A stretch of 64,000 nucleotides of DNA from Streptomyces sp. 135 (lineage in GTDB: Bacteria > Actinomycetota > Actinomycetes > Streptomycetales > Streptomycetaceae). Shown in pieces: positions 48,725 to 58,751 of this stretch; positions within the stretch are counted from its first letter, which is position 1, and each line of letters begins with the position of its first letter. The notes under the pieces were generated by a model. It was not told where the DNA came from. It ran no database searches and worked only from the letters and a program-made list of their open reading frames with translations. The position numbers were made by a program, and so were the translations under genes. Location: the NCBI RefSeq assembly GCF_020026305.1, contig NZ_CP075691.1, positions 2,790,001-2,854,000 of the forward strand, written 5' to 3'.

Positions 48725-49387
48725 ACCCGGCGCCACCAACCCCGTCTCATACGCCACGATGACCAGTTGCGCCCGGTCACGGGCGCCCAGCTTGCCCATG
48801 ATGCGGCTCACGTGCGTCTTCGCCGTGAGCGGGCTCAGGCCCAGGGTCTCGGCGATCTCCGTGTTGTTCAGGCCACGCGCGACGAGTGCCAGCACCTGCC
48901 GCTCACGGTCCGAGAGACCCTCGGGCCCGCCCGCCACCGTCAGACCGGCGGTGTCGGGCGCCCGCAGTACGCGGGCGATCAGCCGCGAGGTCGGCCCCGG
49001 TGAGAGCAGGGACTCACCGGCGGCCACCGTGCGGATGGCGTCCAGGAGTTCGGCGGGCCTGGTGTCCTTGACCAGGAAGCCGGACGCCCCGGCGCGCAGC
49101 GCGTCCACGACGTGCTCGTCCGTGTCGTACGTCGTCAGCATCAGGACCTTGACGCCCGCGAGGTCCTCGTCCGCCGCGAGGAGCCGCGTCGCCTCGATCC
49201 CGTCGAGGTCGGGCATGCGGATGTCCATGACGACGAGGTCGGCGCGTGCCGAGCGGGCCAGGTCGACCGCCGAGCGCCCCGTGCCTGCCTGTCCCACGAC
49301 CTCCATGCCGGGCGCGGAGTCGACGAGCATCGCGAACGCCGCGCGCACCAGCGTCTGGTCGTCGGCGAGCAGCACACGGATCGTCAT
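48698..49387 (-). CDS. Two-component response regulator (NarL/LuxR type)
   Basis: The 229-residue protein starts at ATG 49387, overlapping the kinase stop as ATGA. The receiver domain has the acidic pocket ADD (residues 8-10), phospho-acceptor Asp55 (VVMDIRMPDLDG), the Thr in MLTTYD and the Lys in FLVKD. A C-terminal LuxR HTH follows (LSDRERQVLALVARGLNNTEIAETLGLSPLTAKTHVSRIMGKLGARDRAQ). It is phosphorylated by the kinase encoded just upstream. The MMPL exporter 2 kb away is a plausible target. Confidence 0.95.
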   Translation of the reverse strand: MTIRVLLADDQTLVRAAFAMLVDSAPGMEVVGQAGTGRSAVDLARSARADLVVMDIRMPDLDGIEATRLLAADEDLAGVKVLMLTTYDTDEHVVDALRAGASGFLVKDTRPAELLDAIRTVAAGESLLSPGPTSRLIARVLRAPDTAGLTVAGGPEGLSDRERQVLALVARGLNNTEIAETLGLSPLTAKTHVSRIMGKLGARDRAQLVIVAYETGLVAPGSRFGGGRR

Positions 49388-50640
49388 GTCAGGCCTCCCA
49401 GGGGCGCGGACGCGAGGGGCAGCACTGCGGACACCATGAAACCCCCCTCCGGTCGCGGGCCCGCCTCCAGGGTGCCGCCGACGGTACGGGCCCGCTCCCG
49501 CATCCCGACAAGGCCATACCCCGGCGTGCCCCCGCGTTCCCGTACGCCGGCACCGGCACCGTCGTCCGTCACCGTCACGTTCAGCGCCGCCTCCCCGGTG
49601 GTGACGTCCACCCGGACGGTGGGGCCGGGCCCCGCGTGCCGCACGGCGTTGGTGAGCGCCTCCTGCACGATGCGGTAGGCGGCGGCACCCACGGCCGGCG
49701 GTGCCCCGCACTCCGTCACGCTCAGCTCGACGCGGGCTCCGGCGGTGCGGGCCGCTTCGGCGAGGTCGGGCAGCGAGCCGAGGCCGGGCAGCGGGCCCCT
49801 GGCCTCGTCGGTGCCGTCGTCGGTGCCGGAGCGCAACACCTCCAGGGTGGCCCGCAGTTCGCCGCGGGCGGTGCGGCAGGTCTCGGCGACGTCGTCGAGC
49901 GCCTTGGCGACGGCCGCGCGGTCCAGGCGGTCGGGGGCGGCGGCGAGGACGTGCGCGGCAACGGACGTCTGGACGCCGACGAGGGTGATGCTGTGGGCGA
50001 GGAGGTCGTGCAGATCGCGGGCGACCCGCAGCCGCTCCTCCGCGACCCGGCGGCGGGCCTCCTCCTCGCGGGTGCGTTCGGCCCGTTCGGCGCGCTCCAC
50101 GACGGAGGCTACGTACTGGCGGTGGATGCGGACGTAGACGCCGAGCAGCAGGAAGGAGACGATCCAGCCCGTTATCCGCAGCGATTCGGCGCCTTCGGCG
50201 ATGCCCTCGGAGAACTTGACGCCCAGCATGACGCCGATGACCGCGGCGCCGACGAGGACGGTGTTGCGCGGCCGGGACCGGGAGGCGACGGTGAAGAGAC
50301 CGGCCATCGAGACCGCCATGGGCGCGGTGTGGTTGGCGTCGAGGGAGTGGTAGGTCAGCAGGATCGCCATCAGGACGACCATGACGCGCATGGGGGCGCG
50401 GCGGCGCCACACGATGGTGATGTGCGCGGCGATCAGCAGGGCCCAGCCGGCGACGCCGGGCGGATGGCCGTTGTCCCGTACGACCTGGACGACGACGACG
50501 GCGCTCGCCGCCATGGCGAGGGCGAACAGGGCGTCGGTGCGCAGCCGTTCGCCCGGGGCGGCGGGGCCGAGGACCCGCTCGGCGAGGTTGCGGCGTGCGG
50601 TGTCCGGGGCGGTGCGCGGGCCTGTGCCGGGTGAGTCCAC
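49384..50640 (-). CDS. Sensor histidine kinase (NarL/DesK type)
   Basis: The protein of about 418 residues is assigned to GTG 50640 (VDSPGTGPRT); in-frame extensions exist but run into a terminator hairpin. Four to five membrane helices occupy about residues 40-175 with little extracellular sequence. Then come a coiled coil (ERAERAERTREEEARRRVAEERLRVAR), the HisKA_3 dimerisation box with phospho-acceptor His (DLHDLLAHSITLVGVQ) and an HATPase domain (IVQEALTNAVRHAG, VTDDGAGAG, GYGLVGMRERA). It is coupled to its response regulator. Confidence 0.93.
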   Translation of the reverse strand: MDSPGTGPRTAPDTARRNLAERVLGPAAPGERLRTDALFALAMAASAVVVVQVVRDNGHPPGVAGWALLIAAHITIVWRRRAPMRVMVVLMAILLTYHSLDANHTAPMAVSMAGLFTVASRSRPRNTVLVGAAVIGVMLGVKFSEGIAEGAESLRITGWIVSFLLLGVYVRIHRQYVASVVERAERAERTREEEARRRVAEERLRVARDLHDLLAHSITLVGVQTSVAAHVLAAAPDRLDRAAVAKALDDVAETCRTARGELRATLEVLRSGTDDGTDEARGPLPGLGSLPDLAEAARTAGARVELSVTECGAPPAVGAAAYRIVQEALTNAVRHAGPGPTVRVDVTTGEAALNVTVTDDGAGAGVRERGGTPGYGLVGMRERARTVGGTLEAGPRPEGGFMVSAVLPLASAPLGGLT

Positions 50641-50661
50641 CGGCCCATCTTCGGGTACGGG

Positions 50662-50689
50662 GGCGCCCCTCCGGGAGAGGAGGGGCGCC
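50662..50689 (-). terminator. Terminator hairpin between the MMPL gene and the kinase
   Basis: A perfect 11-bp GC-rich stem (GGCGCCCCTCC with GGAGGGGCGCC, loop of 6) lies 13 bp beyond the MMPL stop on the minus strand. It separates that transcript from the kinase-regulator pair. Confidence 0.65.
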
Positions 50690-50702
50690 AGGAAGGCGGG
50701 GA

Positions 50703-52796
50703 TCAAGGCGAGGGCACCCGGACGCGTTCGGCCTCGGGGGCGGGGGCCGCCGCCGGGGGCTTGGACAGGGGGCCTGGCCACCACACCTTGCGGCCGAGTG
50801 CCACGCCGGCGCTCGTCACCAGGTACGTACGCACCAGGAAGGTGTCGAGCAGGACGCCGACCGCGATGACGAAGCCCAGCTCGACGAGTTGGACGAGGGG
50901 CATGTTGGTGAGTACGGCGAACGTCGCGGCCAGCACGAGCCCGGCGGAGGCGATGACGCCGCCGGTGGTGCGCAGCGCGGTGAGCGCGGCCGCCCCCGGT
51001 TCGGCGCCGTTCAGGCTCTCTTCCCGCATGCGGTGCATGAGGAAGATGCCGTAGTCGACGCCGAGGGCGACGAGGAAGACGAAGGAGAGCAGCCCGAGCC
51101 CCGGGTCGGTGCCCTCGAAGCCGAGCAGGGGTTCGAAGACGAGTCCGGCGATGCCGAGCGAGGCGCCCCACACGGCGACGACCGCGGCGAGCAGCAGCAG
51201 CGGCGCGACGAGGCTGCGCAGCAGGGCGACGAGGATCAGCAGCACGGCCGCGAGCACGAGCGGCACGACGATGGCCCGGTCCCGGGCGTTGGTGTCCTTC
51301 AGGTCCAGTTGCTGGGCGCTGGCTCCGCCGACGTACGAGCCGTCGAGTCCGTCCCGCAGCGCCTCGATGGTGGCGGTCTCCCCCGGGGTCTCGGGCGCGG
51401 ACGAGGCGAGGACGGAGATCTCGGTCCACCCCTTGGCGGTACGTCCCTTCTCCGCGCTGTCGACGCCCTTGGTGCCGCGGATCTCGGCGAGGGCGTCGGG
51501 GACGCGGCCCGCGGGGGTCATGACGGTGATGGGCTGCGTGCCGCGTTCGGGGTAGGCGGCGGCGAGCGTCTCCATGGCCGCGACCGAGTCCGGGGTCTTG
51601 GTGAAGGAGTCCTCCTGCTTGAGGGAGCCGGGCAGGTTGAAGGCGCCGAGGGCGAGCGCGCCGAGCAGGACGGCTCCGGAGGCGAGGACGGCGAGCGGCC
51701 TGCGCCCGGCCGAGCTGCCCATGGCGGCGAAGAGGGAGCGCCGCCGCTTGGGCGTGCTGCCGAAGGCGGGGATCAGCGGCCAGAACACCCGTCGGCCGAG
51801 GAGCACCAGGATCGCGGGGAGCAGCGTCAGCATGGCGACGAGCGCGCACAGCACACCGACGGTGCCGAGCGGGCCCATGCCGCGGCTGCTGTTGAGGTCG
51901 GCGGCGAGCAGGCAGAGCAGCCCGGCGGCGACGGTCCCCGAGGAGGCGAGCACGGCGGGCCCGCAGCCGCGCAGGGCGGCGGCCATGGCGTCGTAGGGCT
52001 GTTCGATCCTGCGCAGTTCCTCCCGGTAGCGGGAGACGAGCAGCAGGGCGTAGTCGGTGCCCGCGCCGAAGACGAGGATGGTCATGATGCCGGAGCTCTG
52101 GCCGCTGACGGCGGTGCCGAAGGCCTGGTTGAGGCCGTAGGCGGCGGCCATCGCGAAGTAGTCCGCGATGCCGGCGACGGCGAGCGGCACGAGCCACAGG
52201 AACGGGCTGCGGTAGATGAGGATCAGGAGCAGCGCGACGACGCCCGCGGTGGTGTAGAGCAGGGGGCCGCCCAGCGCGTTGTAGACCTCGCTCGCGTCGG
52301 TGTCGAAGGCGCCGTTGCCGCCGACGTCGACGCTCAGCCCGCCCTCGCCCCGGGCGACGTCCCGCACGTCGTCGACGAGGGCGTCCCGTTTCTCCTCGTC
52401 CTGTCCTGGCTCGGTGGAGGCCACCGGGTACATCAGGGTGGTGCCGTCCTTGGAGGGCACGCCCTTGGGCTCGGCGACGAGCTTGTGCGCCCCCGCTATC
52501 TCGGCGACCTGCTCACCCGCGGTCGTGCGGTCGGCGGCGGTGAGTCCGCCGTCCCGGTGGTAGACGAGCACCAGCTCGGTGGCGCCGCCGCCCGGCAGCT
52601 GGTCCTGGAGCTTCGCGACCTCCGTCGAGTCGGCGCTCGCGGGGAGGTAGTCGACGGGCCGGTCCTTCTGGACGTCGGAGAGTTTGGCGGCGAAGGGCGA
52701 GGCGAGGGCGAAGACGACGATCCACAGGCCCAGGAACACCCAGGGAACGGCGCGTCGGCGCCGTCGTGACGCGGTGATGGACGGTGCGGCCCCCAT
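50703..52796 (-). CDS. MMPL/RND-family membrane exporter
   Basis: This 697-residue protein starts at ATG 52796. It has the RND layout with two repeats, each one helix, a large extracytoplasmic loop and a helix bundle: AVPWVFLGLWIVVFALASPFA (TM1), a loop to residue 185, GVVALLLILIYRSPFLWLVPLAVAG, FGAGTDYALLLVSRYREEL (proton-relay motif), then the second half with VFLVALGVDYGIFLMHRMREE. MMPL proteins export lipids or drugs. It is next to a two-component system on the same strand. A terminator follows. Confidence 0.93.
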   Translation of the reverse strand: MGAAPSITASRRRRRAVPWVFLGLWIVVFALASPFAAKLSDVQKDRPVDYLPASADSTEVAKLQDQLPGGGATELVLVYHRDGGLTAADRTTAGEQVAEIAGAHKLVAEPKGVPSKDGTTLMYPVASTEPGQDEEKRDALVDDVRDVARGEGGLSVDVGGNGAFDTDASEVYNALGGPLLYTTAGVVALLLILIYRSPFLWLVPLAVAGIADYFAMAAAYGLNQAFGTAVSGQSSGIMTILVFGAGTDYALLLVSRYREELRRIEQPYDAMAAALRGCGPAVLASSGTVAAGLLCLLAADLNSSRGMGPLGTVGVLCALVAMLTLLPAILVLLGRRVFWPLIPAFGSTPKRRRSLFAAMGSSAGRRPLAVLASGAVLLGALALGAFNLPGSLKQEDSFTKTPDSVAAMETLAAAYPERGTQPITVMTPAGRVPDALAEIRGTKGVDSAEKGRTAKGWTEISVLASSAPETPGETATIEALRDGLDGSYVGGASAQQLDLKDTNARDRAIVVPLVLAAVLLILVALLRSLVAPLLLLAAVVAVWGASLGIAGLVFEPLLGFEGTDPGLGLLSFVFLVALGVDYGIFLMHRMREESLNGAEPGAAALTALRTTGGVIASAGLVLAATFAVLTNMPLVQLVELGFVIAVGVLLDTFLVRTYLVTSAGVALGRKVWWPGPLSKPPAAAPAPEAERVRVPSP

Positions 52797-52959
52797 GACG
52801 GGCCTCCTTCGGCAGGGGTGACGTGTTCGGGGTCAACCCTTCCGGGAAGCGGGCCGCGTTCCGTCGGGCCCGGGGGCGAGTCCGCGGTTACACCGCCGGG
52901 AGGCGCGGGGCGGTGACTACTCCCGGCGGAGTACGCGCGGGGGTGTCACGCGCCGGGCG

Positions 52960-53691
52960 TCAGGACGGCGTACGCGCCGCCACGAGGAGCCGGGTCACGT
53001 CCTCGGAGCAGATGGTGAGCGCGCAGCCCGCCGTGGCGAGGACGTCGCGTTCGGCGGGGGTGTAGGGGCCGTCGGCCAGGGCGATCCGGGCGCCCTGGAG
53101 GAGCAGCGCCTCGCGTCCCGCGGGGGCGAGGTGCGGGGCGAGGGGGCCGAGGGCCTCGTGGAGTTCGATGGCGAGGCCGGGGCCGCAGTCGGGCTCGGTG
53201 GCGCGGCCGGTGTCGGCGGCGAGCGCGTCGACGAGGGCGACGAGCTGCTCCTCGGTGCAGTCGTCGTAGCCCGCGGCCCGCAGCGTGCCGACGGCCGTGT
53301 CGAGCGCGGCGCGCGTGGCGGCGCCGCCCGTGGACAGGACGGCGAGGACCACGGTGTGGACGGCGTCGCGCAGCATCGCGGAGAGCCGCGTGGTGGTGGG
53401 GTGGTCCAGGACGTCGGGGTCGAAGAGGTCCTGGCAGGCGGCGCACTGGACGACGGGTCCCGCGGCGCCGCGCGGCACGAGGGGCAGGCCGAGCAGGACG
53501 AAGCGGCGCCGTCCGGTGAGCCGCTGGTAGTTGCGGTCGCCGCCGCAGGCGGGGCAGAAGAACTCGCCGTCGCCGACGGCGTCCCAGGCGGTGTGCATTC
53601 CGACCACCCGCCGGCACAGGGCCCGCCCGCGTGAGACGGGCCTGGCGGAGATGCGGGCTTTCCGGCCGTTCAGTCCCCGTTCTGGCAGCAC
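52960..53691 (-). CDS. TerB-like protein with N-terminal zinc ribbon
   Basis: The start chosen is GTG 53691, 6 nt after GGAGG, giving 243 residues; ATG 53598 and an open upstream extension are alternatives. A zinc ribbon is formed by FCPACGGDRNYQ and VVQCAACQDLFDP (two CxxC pairs). The C-terminal helical region (LRDAVHTVVLAVLSTGG, GREALLLQGARIALADGPYTPAERDVLATAGCAL) resembles the TerB tellurite-resistance domain, including the acidic calcium-site-like ADGPYTPAE. Role uncertain, possibly a membrane-associated stress protein. Confidence 0.75.
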   Translation of the reverse strand: MLPERGLNGRKARISARPVSRGRALCRRVVGMHTAWDAVGDGEFFCPACGGDRNYQRLTGRRRFVLLGLPLVPRGAAGPVVQCAACQDLFDPDVLDHPTTTRLSAMLRDAVHTVVLAVLSTGGAATRAALDTAVGTLRAAGYDDCTEEQLVALVDALAADTGRATEPDCGPGLAIELHEALGPLAPHLAPAGREALLLQGARIALADGPYTPAERDVLATAGCALTICSEDVTRLLVAARTPS

Positions 53692-53810
53692 CACGCACCT
53701 CCGTAACTCCCCGGCTGCATTGCCGCGTTGGCGTGATGTTAGCCACATCGATGATGCCGCGTCAGTAGCTCGTACAGGAGAGCGAGCCGGAGGTGGCCGG
53801 GAGACGACGC

Positions 53811-53841
53811 GGCCCCGCCCGCCACGGAGGCGGGCGGGGCC
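53811..53841 (-). terminator. Terminator after leuA
   Basis: GGCCCCGCCCGCC (53811-53823) pairs perfectly with GGCGGGCGGGGCC (53829-53841) around a 5-nt loop, 21 bp beyond the leuA stop. Confidence 0.75.
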
Positions 53842-53862
53842 GGTGGAGAGCCGGTGGGAGAG

Positions 53863-55794
<1,932 letters not shown>

Positions 55795-55875
55795 CTAGTG
55801 GTGATCAATCCCTCTATTTCAGCAATCATGGTTGCAGCTAGTGACAGCGGCATGACCCAGTGCCACATTGCCGCC

Positions 55876-56955
55876 ATGACCGCCAACCCCACGGGCTTCG
55901 ACCCCGTCTTCTGCACCATCGTGCCGCCCCACGTCCTGGACACCCTGGCCCGGAGCCAGGACCCGGCACTCGCCGCACCCGCCCGCCGCACCCTGGAGCG
56001 GGACTCCATCGAGCGCACCCGCCGCCGGCTGACGACCGTCATCGGCGCGCCCGCGGTCGCCGCACCCGAGGAGGCCGCGGCGGGCAAGCCCCACCGCACC
56101 ATCCACGACGCCGAGCGCCGCACCGAGCTGCCGGGCCGCAAGGTGCGCGGCGAAGGCGACAAGCCGGGCAAGGACGCCACCGTCAACCGGGCGTACGCGG
56201 GCCTCGGCGCGACCTTCGAACTCTTCCAGAAGTCGTACGAGCGGGACTCCATCGACGGCAGCGGCCTGCCGCTGAACGCGACGGTCCACTACGGCGAGGA
56301 CTACGGGAACGCGTTCTGGAACGGCGAGCAGATGGTCTTCGGCGACGGGGACAAGGAGATCTTCCTCGACTTCACCATCGCCGTGGACGTCATCGGCCAC
56401 GAGCTGACCCACGGCGTCGTGCAGTACACGGCGAACCTCACCTACTTCGGCCAGCCCGGCGCCCTGAACGAGTCCATGGCGGACGTCTTCGGCTCGATGA
56501 TCAAGCAGTACACGCTCGGCCAGACCGCCCGGGAGGCCGACTGGCTGATCGGCGCGGGCCTGCTCGCGCCGCGCGTCACCGGCAAGGCCCTGCGTTCGAT
56601 GAAGGAGCCAGGCACGGCGTACGACGACGACGTGCTCGGCAAGGACCCGCAGCCCGCCGACATGGACCACTACGTGCGCACGGGCCGCGACAACGGCGGC
56701 GTGCACATCAACTCCGGCATCCCCAACCGCGCGTTCTACCTGGTCGCGGAGGCGCTCGGCGGCCATTCGTGGGAGCGGGCCGGGCAGATCTGGTACGCCG
56801 TGCTGACCGGCGGGGAGCTGGCGCAGGACGCGTCGTTCGAGGACTTCGCGAAGCTGACGGTCGCCGCGGCGCGCCAGAAGTACGGCGAGGGCGAAGAGCT
56901 CAAGGCCGTCACCGACGCGTGGTCCGCCGTCAAGGTGCCGGCCACGGACGGCTGA
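55876..56955 (+). CDS. Protealysin-like M4 metallopeptidase
   Basis: This zinc protease of about 359 residues is taken from ATG 55876; ATG 55852 and GTG 55798 are in frame. The active site is HELTH (about residue 175), the third zinc ligand is in LNESMADVFGS and the catalytic His is in NGGVHINSGIPNRAFYL. The N-terminal ~60 residues contain IVPPHVLDTLA, like the short PPY-type propeptide of protealysin. No secretion signal is visible, so it is probably cytoplasmic or exported non-classically. An emfourin-family inhibitor is encoded 43 bp downstream. Confidence 0.92.
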   Translation: MTANPTGFDPVFCTIVPPHVLDTLARSQDPALAAPARRTLERDSIERTRRRLTTVIGAPAVAAPEEAAAGKPHRTIHDAERRTELPGRKVRGEGDKPGKDATVNRAYAGLGATFELFQKSYERDSIDGSGLPLNATVHYGEDYGNAFWNGEQMVFGDGDKEIFLDFTIAVDVIGHELTHGVVQYTANLTYFGQPGALNESMADVFGSMIKQYTLGQTAREADWLIGAGLLAPRVTGKALRSMKEPGTAYDDDVLGKDPQPADMDHYVRTGRDNGGVHINSGIPNRAFYLVAEALGGHSWERAGQIWYAVLTGGELAQDASFEDFAKLTVAAARQKYGEGEELKAVTDAWSAVKVPATDG

Positions 56956-56998
56956 TGGCGCGCTACCGGCCGCCCACGGGGTGGAGTAAACAGGACCC

Positions 56999-57265
56999 AT
57001 GCGTATCCAGGTGAAGCGCACGGGAGGATTCGCGGGCATCGACCGGCACGCCGAGGTCGACACCTCGGCGCTGGCCGATGCCCCCGAGTGGCACGCGCTG
57101 GCGGAACAGGCCATGGCCGAGGGCCGGAGCACACCGCCCATAGGGGTGCCGGACGGCTTCCAGTACCAGCTGACGGTGGACGGGCGCACGGTGTACTGCT
57201 CGGATCCGCGGCTGTCCGAGGCGCAGCGGCAGCTGATCTCGCGGGTCCTGAAGGAGGGTTCGTAA
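56999..57265 (+). CDS. Emfourin-type inhibitor of the M4 protease
   Basis: This 88-residue protein starts at ATG 56999 (MRIQVKRTGGFAGIDRHAEVDTSAL). The pattern of RTGGFAG near the N-terminus, EWHALAEQA, PDGFQYQLTVDG and the C-terminal DPRLSEAQRQLISRVL matches emfourin, the small intracellular inhibitor of protealysin-like proteases. It lies 43 bp after the protease gene in the same orientation, the usual bicistronic layout. It should bind the protease active site and protect the cytoplasm. Its TAA stop lies inside the first of four 14-bp repeats. Confidence 0.88.
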   Translation: MRIQVKRTGGFAGIDRHAEVDTSALADAPEWHALAEQAMAEGRSTPPIGVPDGFQYQLTVDGRTVYCSDPRLSEAQRQLISRVLKEGS

Positions 57266-57317
57266 AACCTGCACAGTAAAACCTGCGCAGTAAAACATGA
57301 GCAGTGAAACATGAGCA
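57262..57317 (+). repeat. Four tandem 14-bp repeats after the emfourin gene
   Basis: Units begin at 57262, 57276, 57290 and 57304 with consensus GTAAAACMTGMRCA (first pair GTAAAACCTGC.CA, second pair GT.AAACATGAGCA). A partial fifth (CTG) follows. The period is not a multiple of three, and the array begins within the emfourin stop codon. It is AT-rich relative to its surroundings. It could be a protein-binding array for the downstream GH1 operon or a slippage product. Confidence 0.7.
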
Positions 57318-57380
57318 CTGTTCATCTTTTCGGCGCACGCCCATTGACTTCCGTACTCGGCGGTACGGAAGATCCCGCCC

Positions 57381-58751
57381 ATGGCAGCGACCACGGCGAG
57401 CCCGATATCCCCCATGTCCCCCTTGCCTTCATTTCCCCGTGACTTCCTGTGGGGCGTGTCCACCTCGGCCCACCAGATCGAGGGCGCCGCCGATGAGCGG
57501 GGCGCATCGGTCTGGGACGCGTTCACGGCCGTGCCGGGCCGGGTGAAGGACGGCACGACGGCGGCCGTCGCCTGCGACCACTACCACCGCTACCGCGAGG
57601 ACGTGGCGCTGCTGCGCGACCTCGGCGTGGACGCCTACCGCTTCTCGGTCTCCTGGCCGCGCGTGCTGCCCACCGGCACGGGCCCGGTGAACGCGGCGGG
57701 CCTGGACTTCTACGACCGCCTCGTCGACGAGCTGTGCGCGGCGGGCGTGCGGCCGGTCCCGACCCTCTTCCACTGGGACACCCCGCTGGCCGTGCAGGAG
57801 GCGGGCGGCTGGCGCAGCCGCGCCACCGCCGGGCTCTTCGCCGAGTACGCGGCCGTGGTCGCGGCCCGCATCGGTGACCGCGTCGAGAAGTGGATCACCC
57901 TCAACGAACCCGCCGAGCACACCCTGCTCGGGCACGCCCTCGGCCAGCACGCGCCCGGCGAGCGGCTCCTCTTCGACGCGCTGCCGGTCGCCCACCACCA
58001 GCTCCTCGCGCACGGCCTCGCGGTCCGGGCGCTGCGGGCGGCGGGCGCGCGGGACATCGGCATCGCCAACTCGCACGGCCCGACCTGGCCCGCGTCCGGC
58101 GCCGATGAGGACACGGCGGCCGCCGACTTCTACGACGTACTCCTCAACCGCCTCTTCGCCGACCCGCTGCTGCTCGGCCGCTACCCCGACGGGTGCGGCG
58201 AGCTGATGCCGTCGCCCGACCCGGACGCGGACCTGGAGGTCATCGCCGAGCCCCTCGACTGGTACGGGATCAACTTCTACCAGCCGACGAAGGTGGGCGC
58301 CCCGCTCCCGCACACCACCGAGTTCTCCGGGCTCACGCTCCCGCCCGAACTCCCCTTCACACCACGGGAGATCGAGGGCTACCCGGTCACGGACTTCGGC
58401 TGGCCGGTCGTCCCCGAGGCCCTCACCGAACTCCTCACCGCCTTCCGCGACCGCTACGGCGAGCGCCTGCCGCCCCTCGTGATCACCGAGAACGGCTGCT
58501 CCTACGAAGGCCTCGACGACCAGGAGCGGATCGCCTACCTGGACGGGCATCTGCGGGCCCTGCACCGGGCGCTGGAGGCGGGCGTGGACGTGCGGGGCTA
58601 CTTCGTCTGGTCGCTCATGGACAACTTCGAGTGGGCCGAGGGCTTCCGGCAGCGCTTCGGCCTCGTCCACGTGGATCACGACACGCTGGAGCGCACCCCG
58701 AAGGCGTCCTACCACTGGCTGCGCGAGGCCCTGCGGGCGCGGCACGCATGA
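57381..58751 (+). CDS. GH1 beta-glucosidase
   Basis: This 456-residue family-1 glycosidase starts at ATG 57381 (MAATTASPISPMSPLPSFPRDFLWGVSTSAHQIEG); ATG 57414 is possible. The acid/base Glu is in WITLNEP (about residue 174) and the nucleophile Glu in PLVITENGCSYEG. The substrate-binding VWSLMDNFEWAEGF segment is intact. There is no signal peptide, so it hydrolyses imported cellobiose-like beta-glucosides in the cytoplasm. It is coupled by ATGA to a sugar-type MFS transporter, with a TetR gene convergent to that. Confidence 0.96.
   Translation: MAATTASPISPMSPLPSFPRDFLWGVSTSAHQIEGAADERGASVWDAFTAVPGRVKDGTTAAVACDHYHRYREDVALLRDLGVDAYRFSVSWPRVLPTGTGPVNAAGLDFYDRLVDELCAAGVRPVPTLFHWDTPLAVQEAGGWRSRATAGLFAEYAAVVAARIGDRVEKWITLNEPAEHTLLGHALGQHAPGERLLFDALPVAHHQLLAHGLAVRALRAAGARDIGIANSHGPTWPASGADEDTAAADFYDVLLNRLFADPLLLGRYPDGCGELMPSPDPDADLEVIAEPLDWYGINFYQPTKVGAPLPHTTEFSGLTLPPELPFTPREIEGYPVTDFGWPVVPEALTELLTAFRDRYGERLPPLVITENGCSYEGLDDQERIAYLDGHLRALHRALEAGVDVRGYFVWSLMDNFEWAEGFRQRFGLVHVDHDTLERTPKASYHWLREALRARHA

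Noticed and set aside
53761..53862. A small ORF reading through the leuA terminator
   Set aside because: It has no ribosome-binding site, and the region is explained by the terminator hairpin.
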